From Nibribacter ruber (GTDB lineage: Bacteria; Bacteroidota; Bacteroidia; Cytophagales; Hymenobacteraceae): DNA of 64,000 nt. Each line of letters starts with the position of its first letter. Within the stretch, counting starts at the first letter, position 1. The notes beneath the pieces were generated by a model. That model ran no database searches. It saw only the letters and a program-made list of their open reading frames with translations, and had not been told where the DNA came from. Of the stretch, positions 36,832 through 45,518 are shown piece by piece. The stretch is from contig NZ_CP047897.1 of the NCBI RefSeq assembly GCF_009913235.1, positions 1,240,001-1,304,000 of the forward strand. Reading direction: 5' to 3'. The position numbers were made by a program, and so were the translations under genes.

Positions 36832-38295
36832 CTATTTCTGGAGCAGGGCAAACGTCTCCTGCAAAATCTGCTTGTCGTCAAAAGGCGAGCGTTGGCCTTT
36901 CACTTCCTGGTAAGTTTCATGTCCCTTGCCGGCTACCAGAATGATGTCATCGGCATCGGCGAGCATTACCGCCGTTTTAATGGCTTCTTTCCGGTCCACT
37001 ACGCTCAAGGCCTTTCTCAAATCTGTGTGCTTTACGCCGGCCTGCATCTGGTTCAGGATTTCCTGCGGATCTTCATCCCTCGGGTTGTCTGACGTCAAAA
37101 TGACTCTGTCACTCAGGCGTGCGGCTATGTCTGCCATGATAGGACGCTTGGTCGCATCGCGGTTGCCGCCGCAGCCCACAATGGTGATGACTTTCTGCTC
37201 GGGCTTTCTGATCTGCTGGATGGTCTGCAACACATTCTCCAGCGCGTCTGGGGTGTGGGCATAATCCACAATACCGGTTATCTGGCCAGGGCTCACCACG
37301 TAGTCAAACCGTCCGGCGGCTGAGGTGAGAGAAGATAGACTGGTTAACACCTCCTGCGCATCCTCGCCTAACAAAACCGCCGCGCCGTACACGGCCAGCA
37401 GGTTATAGGCGTTAAAAGTGCCAATGAGCTTGAACCACACTTCCTGCCCTTCCAATTCCAGTTGCAACCCTTGGATGGAGTTGTCCAGCAGGCGGGCCTT
37501 GAAATCAGCTTCTTTGCGCAGGGCGTAGGTTTTCTTGTCGGCTTTGGTGTTTTGCAGCATCACCATGCCGCGCTTGTCATCTGAGTTTACCAGCGCAAAT
37601 GCCTTAGTTGACAGATTGTCAAAAAAGAGCTTTTTGGCCTTGATGTACTCGTCAAACGTCTTGTGGTAGTCCAGGTGGTCATGCGAGATGTTGGTGAACA
37701 CGGCGCCGGCAAATTCCACCCCGGTCACTCTGTGCTGAACCAAGGCATGCGAGCTCACTTCCATGAACGCATGAGTGCAGCCCGCTTTTACCATCTGGGC
37801 CAACAAGGCTTGCAAAGTGATGGCGTCTGGTGTGGTGTGCGTGGCCGGAATTACCGTTTCATTGATTTGATTCTGCACCGTTGACAGCAGACCAGCGTTG
37901 TAGCCCAGCTCCCGGAACAGTTTATGCAGTAAAGTCACGCAGGTGGTCTTACCGTTGGTTCCCGTTACCCCCACCAGCTTCATTTTCTGGGATGGATGTC
38001 CGTAGAATGCGGCAGCCACGTGGCCCATGGCCTCGGCCACGTTGGGCACAATCACAAAGGTGACTCCTTCTGGGGCGTTTTTGGGCTCTTTTTCGGAAAA
38101 CACGACAGAAACGCCCTGCTCCAGGGTCTGGGGTATGAAGTCATGGCCGTCGCGCACGGTTCCCTTGATGGCGAAGAACGCCACCCCCGGTCCCGCCTGA
38201 CGGGAGTCCATAGTTAACGCAGAAAGCTCGGGGTTAGTAGGCCCGAGCAATTGCGAGGACGGTATCGCCTGCAGTAGGTTTTGTAGTTGTGCCAT
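36832..38295 (-). CDS. murE: UDP-MurNAc-tripeptide ligase (meso-diaminopimelate type)
   Basis: 487-residue Mur ligase adding the third stem-peptide residue. ATP loop VTGTNGKTTCVTLLHKLF, HTTPDAITLQ, MEVSSHALVQHRVTGV, and the motif TSDNPRDEDPQ, whose DNPR marks meso-diaminopimelate specificity. Near residue 65 the peptide VVFSEKEPKNAPEG is encoded by DNA matching the 38-bp palindrome at 31 of 38 positions. The start MAQLQNLLQAIP overlaps the 3' end of ftsI by 62 nt. Confidence 0.97.
   Translation of the reverse strand: MAQLQNLLQAIPSSQLLGPTNPELSALTMDSRQAGPGVAFFAIKGTVRDGHDFIPQTLEQGVSVVFSEKEPKNAPEGVTFVIVPNVAEAMGHVAAAFYGHPSQKMKLVGVTGTNGKTTCVTLLHKLFRELGYNAGLLSTVQNQINETVIPATHTTPDAITLQALLAQMVKAGCTHAFMEVSSHALVQHRVTGVEFAGAVFTNISHDHLDYHKTFDEYIKAKKLFFDNLSTKAFALVNSDDKRGMVMLQNTKADKKTYALRKEADFKARLLDNSIQGLQLELEGQEVWFKLIGTFNAYNLLAVYGAAVLLGEDAQEVLTSLSSLTSAAGRFDYVVSPGQITGIVDYAHTPDALENVLQTIQQIRKPEQKVITIVGCGGNRDATKRPIMADIAARLSDRVILTSDNPRDEDPQEILNQMQAGVKHTDLRKALSVVDRKEAIKTAVMLADADDIILVAGKGHETYQEVKGQRSPFDDKQILQETFALLQK
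38076..38113. repeat. Palindrome-like sequence inside murE (degenerate)
   Basis: CGTTTTTGGGCTCTTTTT... ends ACAGAAACG, 31 of 38 identical to the family consensus and of the same length. Encodes VFSEKEPKN in frame on the minus strand. Confidence 0.5.
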
Positions 38296-40387
38296 TTCGT
38301 TCTAAGGTAATTGTAATCCACATGCCTTTTTTCACTGGTACTCCAGCGGGCACGCTTTGCGCCTTCACCCGGCCCAGGCCGGCGGCTCTCACCCGTAGGC
38401 CTTGGTTTTCCAACAGGTAAAGAGCGTCTTTGAGGGTCATGTCCTTCACATCGGGCACGCGGCCTTCTTTCACCGGAACCGGTTTCATGGCCACCGAATG
38501 CTTTTGGGTATCTATTCTTATCCAGTCTTCTTCTGGGTTCACAGGGTGCGCGCTCACGCCCAGTTTATTGCAAAGAAGCGTCAGTTCTTCTTGGTTGCCC
38601 GCGTGCAGGCTAGGCAGTTTAGGCGTCACGTTGGCGGGTCTGCGCACCATGGGGGTGTGAATGGCCAGATCCTGTGCGTAGGCTTTGTCTGCTAATTCTC
38701 TGAACACCGGTGCCGCCACGTCACCACCATATTGGGCGTTTTTGTTAGGGCTGTCAATGATCACGATGCAGCTGTACTTAGGCCGGTCTGCCGGGAAATA
38801 GCCCACAAACGAGGTGGAGTATTTCTTGGTGTACTGCCCGTTAATTACTTTTCTGGCGGTACCGGTTTTACCGGCCACTTTGTAGTCTTTGCTGCGCAGG
38901 TTCTTAGCGGTTCCCTTCTCTACTACGCCTTCCATCATCATTTTCAACTCCGCCAGAGTCTCATCAGAGCAGATTTTAGGGTTCAGCACTTTGGCTTCAA
39001 ACTTCTCCAACACCTGGTCGGCACGCTTGATTTCCTTCACGATGATGGGCTGCACCTTCACTCCGTTGTTGGCCACGGCATTGTAAAACGCCAGGGTCTG
39101 CAGCGGCGAAATCTTCAACTCATAGCCAATGGCCATGGTAGACAAAGAAGGACGGCTCCAGCTTCGGTCTTTAGGCGTTTTGATGTAAGGTACGGCCTCG
39201 CCGTTCATCTGGAAGCCAAGTGGCTGGTGCAAACCAAACTTGAAGAGGTAGTCTACATACTTCTGTGGATCATTGCCGAAATGGTCCTGAATTAGTTTGG
39301 CAATCCCCACGTTGGAGGACTTTTCAAAAACCTGCTGAATGGTGATTTTGCCATTCCCGTGGGTGTCTGTCTTTACCGCGCCCCCAATGCGCATAGAGCC
39401 GTTGCCAGTGTCTATGGTGTCGGTGAGTTTCAGGTCAGAGTCTTCCAGCAGCGCCATCATAGAGGCTAGCTTAAAGGTAGAACCCGGCTCGGTGCGGCCT
39501 TGGTTACCCACGGCGTAGTTATAATCTTCTACATAAGTACCCAAGCCCGCCTTGCCTAAGTTGGCGATGGCTTTGATCTCACCCGTGCTCACTTCCATCA
39601 AAATTACACACCCGTGGGCGGCGTCATTGGTGGTTAAGGCTCTGCGCAGGGCACTCTCGGCTACGTCCTGCAGGTTGATGTCAATGGTGGTTCTGATGTC
39701 AAAACCGGGCAATGGCTTCACTTCGGTGCCGTCATAGATGGGCTTGTTGCCACCCGCCATGCGCTCATAAAGAGCTTCGCCGTCTTTACCGGCCAGATGA
39801 CGGTTGAAGCTGAACTCAAGCCCCGCGCCCTTCTTGTCCTCGTTCAGGAAACCAATGGTACGCTTGGCCAACGACCCAAACGGCAGGAACCGGCGGTCCA
39901 GTTTCTCAAAAATCACCCCGCCCCTATTTTTACCGGCTCTGAAAATGGGCCATTTGGCCATCATCTTCTTCTCCTGGTAATTAATTAAGCGGTTGTTCAG
40001 GCGCACATACTTGCGTTTGTTGTGCCGGGCGTTCTTAATCTTGCGCTTATAATAGTCGGCTGAGCGGTCTCCGTAGAACCGTGACAACTTCAAGGCCAGA
40101 GAGTCTATTCCTTCCCTGAATTCATCTTCCTTGGTAATGGACGGGTCAAAAGCCACCCGGTAGAACGGCAGCGACGTGGCCATGATGCGCTCATCATCTG
40201 AGTAGATGTTGCCGCGCGTGGCAAAGATGGGCTGGTAATGGAACCGCTTCTCATCTGCCAGTTCTTTCCACTTGTCCCCGTCTTTGAACTGGATGTAGCC
40301 TACTTTGTAGATAATAGCGAACGCAAACAGACAGATAGCCAAAAAGGCCAACCGTACGCGCGTTACGATGGACCTCTTAATATTCAT
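38234..40387 (-). CDS. ftsI: Peptidoglycan transpeptidase FtsI (class B PBP with PASTA domain)
   Basis: 717-residue division-specific penicillin-binding protein. One N-terminal membrane anchor (LAFLAICLFAFAIIY), a dimerisation/pedestal domain (RGNIYSDDERIMATSLPFY), then the transpeptidase with Ser303 in STFK, SSN at 357-359 and KTGT in VAGKTGTARKV. A single C-terminal PASTA repeat (RVPDVKDMTLKDALYLLENQGLRV) ends at WITITLE; the last 20 or so residues run on over the start of murE. Overlaps ftsL by 11 nt. Confidence 0.96.
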   Translation of the reverse strand: MNIKRSIVTRVRLAFLAICLFAFAIIYKVGYIQFKDGDKWKELADEKRFHYQPIFATRGNIYSDDERIMATSLPFYRVAFDPSITKEDEFREGIDSLALKLSRFYGDRSADYYKRKIKNARHNKRKYVRLNNRLINYQEKKMMAKWPIFRAGKNRGGVIFEKLDRRFLPFGSLAKRTIGFLNEDKKGAGLEFSFNRHLAGKDGEALYERMAGGNKPIYDGTEVKPLPGFDIRTTIDINLQDVAESALRRALTTNDAAHGCVILMEVSTGEIKAIANLGKAGLGTYVEDYNYAVGNQGRTEPGSTFKLASMMALLEDSDLKLTDTIDTGNGSMRIGGAVKTDTHGNGKITIQQVFEKSSNVGIAKLIQDHFGNDPQKYVDYLFKFGLHQPLGFQMNGEAVPYIKTPKDRSWSRPSLSTMAIGYELKISPLQTLAFYNAVANNGVKVQPIIVKEIKRADQVLEKFEAKVLNPKICSDETLAELKMMMEGVVEKGTAKNLRSKDYKVAGKTGTARKVINGQYTKKYSTSFVGYFPADRPKYSCIVIIDSPNKNAQYGGDVAAPVFRELADKAYAQDLAIHTPMVRRPANVTPKLPSLHAGNQEELTLLCNKLGVSAHPVNPEEDWIRIDTQKHSVAMKPVPVKEGRVPDVKDMTLKDALYLLENQGLRVRAAGLGRVKAQSVPAGVPVKKGMWITITLERNGTTTKPTAGDTVLAIARAY

Positions 40388-40817
40388 CTTTCTTGATTAC
40401 TACTTGAATGGGCGGTGAAGAACTCTCTATGATGCCGGTGGGCGCCACGTTGCGGGCCACCTCAGACTGCTTGCTCGCCTCCATGTAATCAGACTTGAGC
40501 GTGGTGAAATCAGCGCGCAGATCCTCGGTCTCTGACTTGGTTCTGTCTATCTGCCGAAGGGTGCGTTCTGCATAGTGGCTATTGCCGATGTAAAAGATGA
40601 TGATGCACATCAAAAACAACACCTTTGGCAAATATTTAACGGGTAGGCCGTCGGCAAAAAACCAGTCTACCTTGGTGTAGCGATCCAAGAGCTCAAACAG
40701 GCTGGTCCCTTTCTGACGAGGCGGTCTTGGCGGACGCACCGGTTCCACCTGAGGCACCTCACGCAGGGTGTTGGCCTTAGATGGGCTGGTTCGCGGACGT
40801 ACAGTGTTGACTGCCAT
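40377..40817 (-). CDS. ftsL: FtsL-like cell division protein
   Basis: 146-residue bitopic protein. A basic, proline-rich cytoplasmic N-terminus (PVRPPRPPRQKGTS) precedes one membrane helix (YLPKVLFLMCIIIFYIGNSHYA) and a periplasmic coiled-coil-like segment (RTLRQIDRTKSETEDLRADFTTLKSDYMEASKQ). This topology and the place between rsmH and ftsI identify the divisome protein FtsL; sequence similarity across phyla is always weak. Overlaps ftsI by 11 nt. Confidence 0.9.
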   Translation of the reverse strand: MAVNTVRPRTSPSKANTLREVPQVEPVRPPRPPRQKGTSLFELLDRYTKVDWFFADGLPVKYLPKVLFLMCIIIFYIGNSHYAERTLRQIDRTKSETEDLRADFTTLKSDYMEASKQSEVARNVAPTGIIESSSPPIQVVIKKDEY

Positions 40818-40861
40818 GTTCTATAAATCGTGTAAGTGTTTCTTCCCTTCTTCCTTCCCCT

Positions 40862-41791
40862 CTATTTCTTGGACGATGTCTCTGGGGTCTCTCTTTTCTC
40901 GGCTACCCGAAGTTTGGCACTGCGGGAGCGGTTATTTTCTTGCAGCTCTTGGGCGCTGGGCACAATCGGCTTGCGGGTCACAGAATCCAAAGGCTTGATC
41001 TCATTGCCAAAAAAGTCTTTCTCCACCTCGCCAAAGAATTTGCCTTTGTTGATGTAGTTTTTCACCAAGCGGTCTTCCAGGGAATGGTAAGAAATAACAG
41101 ATAAGCGACCGCCGGGCTTTAAAACCTCCACGGCCTGTTCCAGCATTTCTTCCAATGCCTTCAACTCATCGTTGACTTCAATTCTTAAGGCCTGAAACAC
41201 TTGGGCCAAATACTTGTTCTCTTTGCCTTTGGGCGTACAGCCTGAGATGGCTTCTTTGAAATCTGCGATGGTCTCAATGTCGCGCACGTTGCGGGCAGAC
41301 ACTACCTCACGGGCCAAGGTTTTGGCGTTCTTCACCTCACCATACAGCCCGAAAATGCGGTGCAGTTGGTCCTCTTCATAGGTCATGATGACATCCTTGG
41401 CGGTCAAGGGGCTATCCTTATCCATGCGCATGTCCAGAGGGCCGTCAAAACGGGTAGAGAAGCCACGCTCTGCAGTGTTGAATTGGTGAGAAGAAACGCC
41501 TAAGTCGGCTAGTATGCCATCTACTTGGCGTACGCCGTACAGTCTCAGGTATTTTTTAAGGTACCGGAAGTTGGCTTTTACAAACGTGAACTGGTCAGAG
41601 ATGAGGCGTTCAGACTGGCGCTCAGCATCGGTGTCCTGGTCAAAGGAATACAGTTGGCCGCCTTGCATCTGCTCCAGAATGCGGGCAGAGTGGCCGCCGC
41701 CGCCAAAAGTGACGTCCACGTAAATGCCTTTGGGTTTTATAGCCAAAGCATCTACCGATTCCTGTAACAAAACGGGGTTGTGGTATTGCAT
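40862..41791 (-). CDS. rsmH: 16S rRNA (cytosine(1402)-N(4))-methyltransferase
   Basis: 309-residue SAM-dependent enzyme (formerly MraW) methylating C1402 of 16S rRNA. Motifs are HNPVLLQESVDAL, the SAM loop DVTFGGGGHSARIL, DGILADLGVSSHQ, ERGFSTRFDGPLDMRM, and VISYHSLEDRLVKNYI. It lies 8 nt after mraZ and before ftsL, the standard dcw order. Confidence 0.97.
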   Translation of the reverse strand: MQYHNPVLLQESVDALAIKPKGIYVDVTFGGGGHSARILEQMQGGQLYSFDQDTDAERQSERLISDQFTFVKANFRYLKKYLRLYGVRQVDGILADLGVSSHQFNTAERGFSTRFDGPLDMRMDKDSPLTAKDVIMTYEEDQLHRIFGLYGEVKNAKTLAREVVSARNVRDIETIADFKEAISGCTPKGKENKYLAQVFQALRIEVNDELKALEEMLEQAVEVLKPGGRLSVISYHSLEDRLVKNYINKGKFFGEVEKDFFGNEIKPLDSVTRKPIVPSAQELQENNRSRSAKLRVAEKRETPETSSKK

Positions 41792-41799
41792 GGCTCGGG

Positions 41800-42267
41800 T
41801 TATTCTATAATGGTGGAAGCCGGCGGATTCCCCAGGTATTTCTGGGCCAGCTGTGAGAAGTTTTGTTGGTCTTTTTCCAGGAACGCGTCGTATTTCTCCG
41901 GATTCCAGATTTCTACCCGATTGCCCAATCCCACTACAATCGCTTCTTTGTCAATCTCGGCATAGCGCACCATAGTCCTGGGCAGGATAAACCGGCCCGC
42001 ATTGTCCAGTTCTACCTCTGTGTTGCCCCTAAAGAAATTCCTTTGAAAGTGGCGGTACTCCTCATTGAACTCATTCAAACCGGCAACGCGGTCATAGATG
42101 GCTTTCCACTCAGTTCTAGGGTACAACACCAGACAAGGCTCAAACCCTCTGGTCAAAACCACCTGGTTGCCGGAGTCTTCTGGCAGATTGGTTTTGATTT
42201 TAGAAGGCAGCACCAATCTTCCCTTGGGGTCTAGCTTACATTCATATTCGCCGGAGAGGAAGTTCAT
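41800..42267 (-). CDS. mraZ: Transcriptional regulator MraZ
   Basis: 155-residue AbrB-like DNA-binding protein with two MraZ repeats, seen in DPKGRLVLPSKIK (residues 13-25) and LDNAGRFILPRTM (about 87-99). MraZ forms a ring and represses the dcw operon by binding spaced GTGGG repeats in its own promoter; three such repeats lie just upstream. First gene of the 13-gene cell wall and division operon. Confidence 0.97.
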   Translation of the reverse strand: MNFLSGEYECKLDPKGRLVLPSKIKTNLPEDSGNQVVLTRGFEPCLVLYPRTEWKAIYDRVAGLNEFNEEYRHFQRNFFRGNTEVELDNAGRFILPRTMVRYAEIDKEAIVVGLGNRVEIWNPEKYDAFLEKDQQNFSQLAQKYLGNPPASTIIE

Positions 42268-42303
42268 TGGTGTAGGGAGATAACTCTAGTCTTTGGTACA
42301 AAA

Positions 42304-42333
42304 CAAAAGTAATAAAGGGTGCACCAAAGTCAA
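42304..42333 (-). promoter_or_regulatory. mraZ promoter (TTG-N19-TACTTTTG)
   Basis: On the minus strand TTG (42331-42333) and TACTTTTG (42304-42311) are 19 nt apart, an exact fit to the Bacteroidetes consensus. The predicted start is about 30 nt upstream of the mraZ ATG. Confidence 0.8.
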
Positions 42334-42357
42334 CCACCGTCTCCCACTTTTTCCCAC
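42333..42357 (-). promoter_or_regulatory. MraZ operator: three GTGG(G/T) repeats at 10-bp spacing
   Basis: Minus strand reads GTGGG-AAAAA-GTGGG-AGACG-GTGGT. Repeats separated by 5 nt are the MraZ-binding pattern known in E. coli and Mycoplasma. The third repeat touches the -33 TTG, which suits repression of the operon by its own first product. Confidence 0.8.
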
Positions 42358-42359
42358 TT

Positions 42360-42406
42360 TGTGGATAAATCATGGTTATCCACCCCACTTATACACATTA
42401 TCCACA
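42360..42406. promoter_or_regulatory. Cluster of four DnaA-box-like 9-mers
   Basis: TGTGGATAA (42360-42368, reverse of TTATCCACA), TTATCCACC (42376-42384), TTATACACA (42389-42397) and TTATCCACA (42398-42406). Two are perfect consensus boxes, one is TTATNCACA, one has a single mismatch. An AT-rich tract follows. Confidence 0.75.
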
Positions 42407-42596
42407 TTTTTCTCTGCCACTTCGGGAAAACTTTCTGATAACTATATAGAAAAAATCTTTTATTAAACACGCGAAAAAAATTTCATCTGTTTGACTTTCA
42501 ATTATTTATACAGAAAAACACCAATCACCTGCGGGCTAAACAAGCAAGTGGAGTGAAAGTGGTACAAAGTGGGGCGTTTTTCCGTATCTTTGCTAC

Positions 42597-43037
42597 ATGC
42601 GGCCTTCTTACCGACACATTATCCTTCTTTTGCTGGCATTTAGCGTGCTGACCGGCTCTGTGGGCATTGCTGCCACTCAGCGGTTCTGCGCTATGATGGG
42701 CATGGAACTTCCGGCTGCCAAGGCCGAGAAAATGAAGGAGATGGACTGTTGTAAAAAGAAAGCGCAGCCTAAGAAATCCTGCCAAGAGGCCGCAGCCCAG
42801 GTGGACAAAAAAGAGTGCTGTTCTTCTTCTACTACTTACCACAAGCTAGACAACCTGGCGCTTAAACTGTCTGACAAGGTTGTTTTCTATGCGTTACAGC
42901 CAGCGCTGGTTAGTTCTTTCCTGACGCCGCCCACCACCGCGGTGATAATTTCCTCTTCCTGGCCTTCTTTCACAGACACGTCGCCCCCACTAACCGGGCG
43001 TGACCTGCTGACAAGACTGCACATCCTTAACATTTAA
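42597..43037 (+). CDS. HYC_CC_PP family protein
   Basis: 146-residue exported protein. N-terminal hydrophobic segment HIILLLLAFSVLTGSVGIAA, then spaced cysteine motifs TQRFCAMMGM, MDCCKKK and KECCSSS, and the closing SPPLTGRDLLTRLHILNI. This arrangement defines the Bacteroidetes HYC_CC_PP family; the first motif here is RFC rather than HYC. Such genes often sit next to TonB receptors and HMA proteins, as here, and a metal-binding role is likely but unproven. A TATCTTTG -7-like element ends 4 nt before the ATG. Confidence 0.82.
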   Translation: MRPSYRHIILLLLAFSVLTGSVGIAATQRFCAMMGMELPAAKAEKMKEMDCCKKKAQPKKSCQEAAAQVDKKECCSSSTTYHKLDNLALKLSDKVVFYALQPALVSSFLTPPTTAVIISSSWPSFTDTSPPLTGRDLLTRLHILNI

Positions 43038-43131
43038 AGACTCTATTTCCCACACATTAGAGGCGGCGGCTTAGTATGCCTATCTGCTTCTACCCCAAGG
43101 AAATAATGTATTCTTTAAATGATTATCCCAT

Positions 43132-45366
43132 ATGTATTCAACTAATTACCGCGTCTTCTGGACTATGGTATTTCTGGGCCTTTGCCTGCCCTTTTTATCG
43201 GTTGCCCAATCGCTTTCGGGTAGGGTGTTAGACGCCACCTCCTCTTCCCCCCTCATTGGTGCCACTGTCACCTGGCTGGGCACTACCCAAGCCACCAGCA
43301 CAGATGCCACAGGATACTTCCAGTTAAAAGCCGCCCCATCGGGTGAGTCATCATTACTGGTAACTTACATTGGTTATAAATCAGACACCATTCAGGTGCA
43401 AGGCCGCTCCAACTTGGTGATCAAGCTCCAGTCTAGCGGTTCTCTGAAAGAAGTGACCGTGACGGCCAAGCAGGACCGCTACAATGCCATGACGCCCACC
43501 AACTCCCAAGTCATCACGGCCATGGACTTGACCAAATCTGCCTGCTGTAACCTAGCCGAAAGCTTTGAAACCAACGCCTCTGTTGAGGTTTCTACCTCAG
43601 ACGCGGTCTCTGGGGCCAAGCAGATTCAGATGCTGGGCTTGGACGGTTCTTACACGCTCATGACCACGGACAATGTGCCGGCTCTTAGAGGCTTGGCCAC
43701 GCCCTACCGTTTGAACTACCTGTCGGGCACCTATATTGAGGCCATTGACATCATCAAAGGAACCGGGAGTGTGCTGAACGGCTATGAGTCCATCTCGGGG
43801 CAAGTGAATGTGCGTTTGCGCGACCCTGAGAAATCTGACAGGCTGTATGTGAACCTGTACGGCAACAGTTTTGCCAAATGGGATGCCAACGTGAATGCCT
43901 CCGCTACGCTCACGCCCAAGTTGAGCACCATCCTTATGTTGCACACAGACCAGATGGCAAACCGCATAGATGGCAATGACGACGGCTTTCTGGACTTACC
44001 CCTGGGCAAGCACTATAATGTGTTCAACAAATGGAAGTACAACACCGGCAAGCAATGGGTGGCAGAACTAGGCTTACAAGCCCTGCGCGAAACCCGCACC
44101 GGCGGCCAGGTGGGCTACCGAAGCGGCATGCCCCAGGTAGAAGGCAGTTTCTATGGCACCGAGTCTGAGACTGACCGCTACAGCGCCTATTCAAAAACGT
44201 CTTACACCTTCAAAAACCGACCGTATCAAAGCCTGGGACTGATTTTATCTGGTTCTCACCATGCCTTTGATTCTAACTATGGAGCCAGAACTTACAACGG
44301 ACGGCAGAACAGCGGTTTGGCCAACTTGATTTTCCAATCGGCGTTTGGCAATACGGCCCATACTTATAAAACTGGTTTGAGCTATCAACTGGAAGATTAT
44401 CAAGAAGAACTGGCTGGCAAAGACTACACCCGCAAAGAGCAGGTGCCGGGTGCCTTCTTTGAGTACATCTACCAGAACAGCACCAACCTTACCTTGGTAG
44501 GCGGCGTGCGCGCTGACCATCACAACCTGTATGGCTGGGTATACACGCCGCGCTTCAACGTGAAGTATGATTTCACACCCAACACCATTCTGCGGCTGGC
44601 GGCGGGCAAAGGCTTTAGAGTAGCCAACCCCATTGCCGAAAACGTGGCCTCGCTCATCAGTAACCGGGAGTTTGTACTAAAGGATAATCTGGCCCCCGAG
44701 AAAGCCTGGAACCTAGGCGGAAGCTTCACCCAGTACTTTGAGGTGGGTGCCCGCAAAGGCGCTTTCATCACAGACTACTACTATACCAGTTTCCAGAACC
44801 AAGTGGTGCCAGACATGTACAGCAGCCCCTACCAGGTGGTGTTCAGCAACCTGGACGGACGTTCATTCTCCAAGAGCTTCCAGGCCGAGTTGCAGTATGA
44901 ACTCACCGAAATGCTGGATGTGAAAGCCGCCTACAAGTATTTTGATGTGCGCACCACCTACAATGACCAGCTGCTGCAACGTCCTTTCATTCCCAACCAC
45001 CGTGCCTTCCTGAATCTGGGTTTTGCCACCCCGTTTGACAAATGGCGCGCTGATTTGACGGCTCAGTGGTTTGGTCCGCGCCCGGTTCCTGATATGGAGG
45101 GAGGACATCTAAATGGCGGCAACTCCCCTGATGGAATTATCAAAACTAGAACTGTTAGCCCCTACGCGGTGTTTAATGGACAGGTCACCAGAGCGTTCAA
45201 GAAATGGGAAGTGTACTTGGGCGGTGAGAACCTCTTGAATTACAAACAAAAGAACCCAATTATTGCCGCCGACCGACCTTTCAGTCAGAACTTTGACGCC
45301 AGCATGGTCTGGGCCCCTATTACGGGCAGATTGATTTACGCCGGCATGCGCTTTACTATTAAGTAA
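43132..45366 (+). CDS. TonB-dependent outer-membrane receptor (probable metal uptake)
   Basis: 744 residues. Signal peptide (MVFLGLCLPFLSVAQ), a carboxypeptidase-regulatory-like domain (LSGRVLDATSSSPLIGATV, about residues 28-110), plug domain (SQVITAMDLTKSACCNLAESFETNASVEVS... to VLNGYESISGQVNVRL) and a 22-strand barrel ending in Ile-Lys (AGMRFTIK). The plug contains a CC pair. Lying between an HYC_CC_PP gene and an HMA gene, it probably imports copper or another metal chelate; substrate is inferred from context only. Confidence 0.9.
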   Translation: MYSTNYRVFWTMVFLGLCLPFLSVAQSLSGRVLDATSSSPLIGATVTWLGTTQATSTDATGYFQLKAAPSGESSLLVTYIGYKSDTIQVQGRSNLVIKLQSSGSLKEVTVTAKQDRYNAMTPTNSQVITAMDLTKSACCNLAESFETNASVEVSTSDAVSGAKQIQMLGLDGSYTLMTTDNVPALRGLATPYRLNYLSGTYIEAIDIIKGTGSVLNGYESISGQVNVRLRDPEKSDRLYVNLYGNSFAKWDANVNASATLTPKLSTILMLHTDQMANRIDGNDDGFLDLPLGKHYNVFNKWKYNTGKQWVAELGLQALRETRTGGQVGYRSGMPQVEGSFYGTESETDRYSAYSKTSYTFKNRPYQSLGLILSGSHHAFDSNYGARTYNGRQNSGLANLIFQSAFGNTAHTYKTGLSYQLEDYQEELAGKDYTRKEQVPGAFFEYIYQNSTNLTLVGGVRADHHNLYGWVYTPRFNVKYDFTPNTILRLAAGKGFRVANPIAENVASLISNREFVLKDNLAPEKAWNLGGSFTQYFEVGARKGAFITDYYYTSFQNQVVPDMYSSPYQVVFSNLDGRSFSKSFQAELQYELTEMLDVKAAYKYFDVRTTYNDQLLQRPFIPNHRAFLNLGFATPFDKWRADLTAQWFGPRPVPDMEGGHLNGGNSPDGIIKTRTVSPYAVFNGQVTRAFKKWEVYLGGENLLNYKQKNPIIAADRPFSQNFDASMVWAPITGRLIYAGMRFTIK

Positions 45367-45427
45367 TTGTTGATTGCTGAAGAAATAATCTATTAACAAT
45401 CAGCAATTGACATTCAACAATAAAAAC

Positions 45428-45466
45428 CGTTTTTTGGCCTGATTTTGGTAAAAGAGGCTAAAAACG
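45428..45466. repeat. 38-bp palindrome family, copy 13 (39 bp)
   Basis: CGTTTTTTGGCCTGATTTTG... with one extra T, right arm ends GGCTAAAAACG. Inside the receptor-HMA operon gap. Confidence 0.9.
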
Positions 45467-45518
45467 GAATTGAAATTGAAAACTTTTAACTCATAAATTA
45501 AACTCTTAACTCACTAAA

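Larger units (their letters stand above)
42268..42596. other. dcw control region with DnaA-box cluster and AT-rich tract
   Basis: Divergent 329-bp gap. From the mraZ side it holds the mraZ promoter, three MraZ boxes, four DnaA-box-like 9-mers in 47 bp, and then an AT-rich stretch (about 42430-42520) before the next gene. No ORF of note. Confidence 0.8.
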
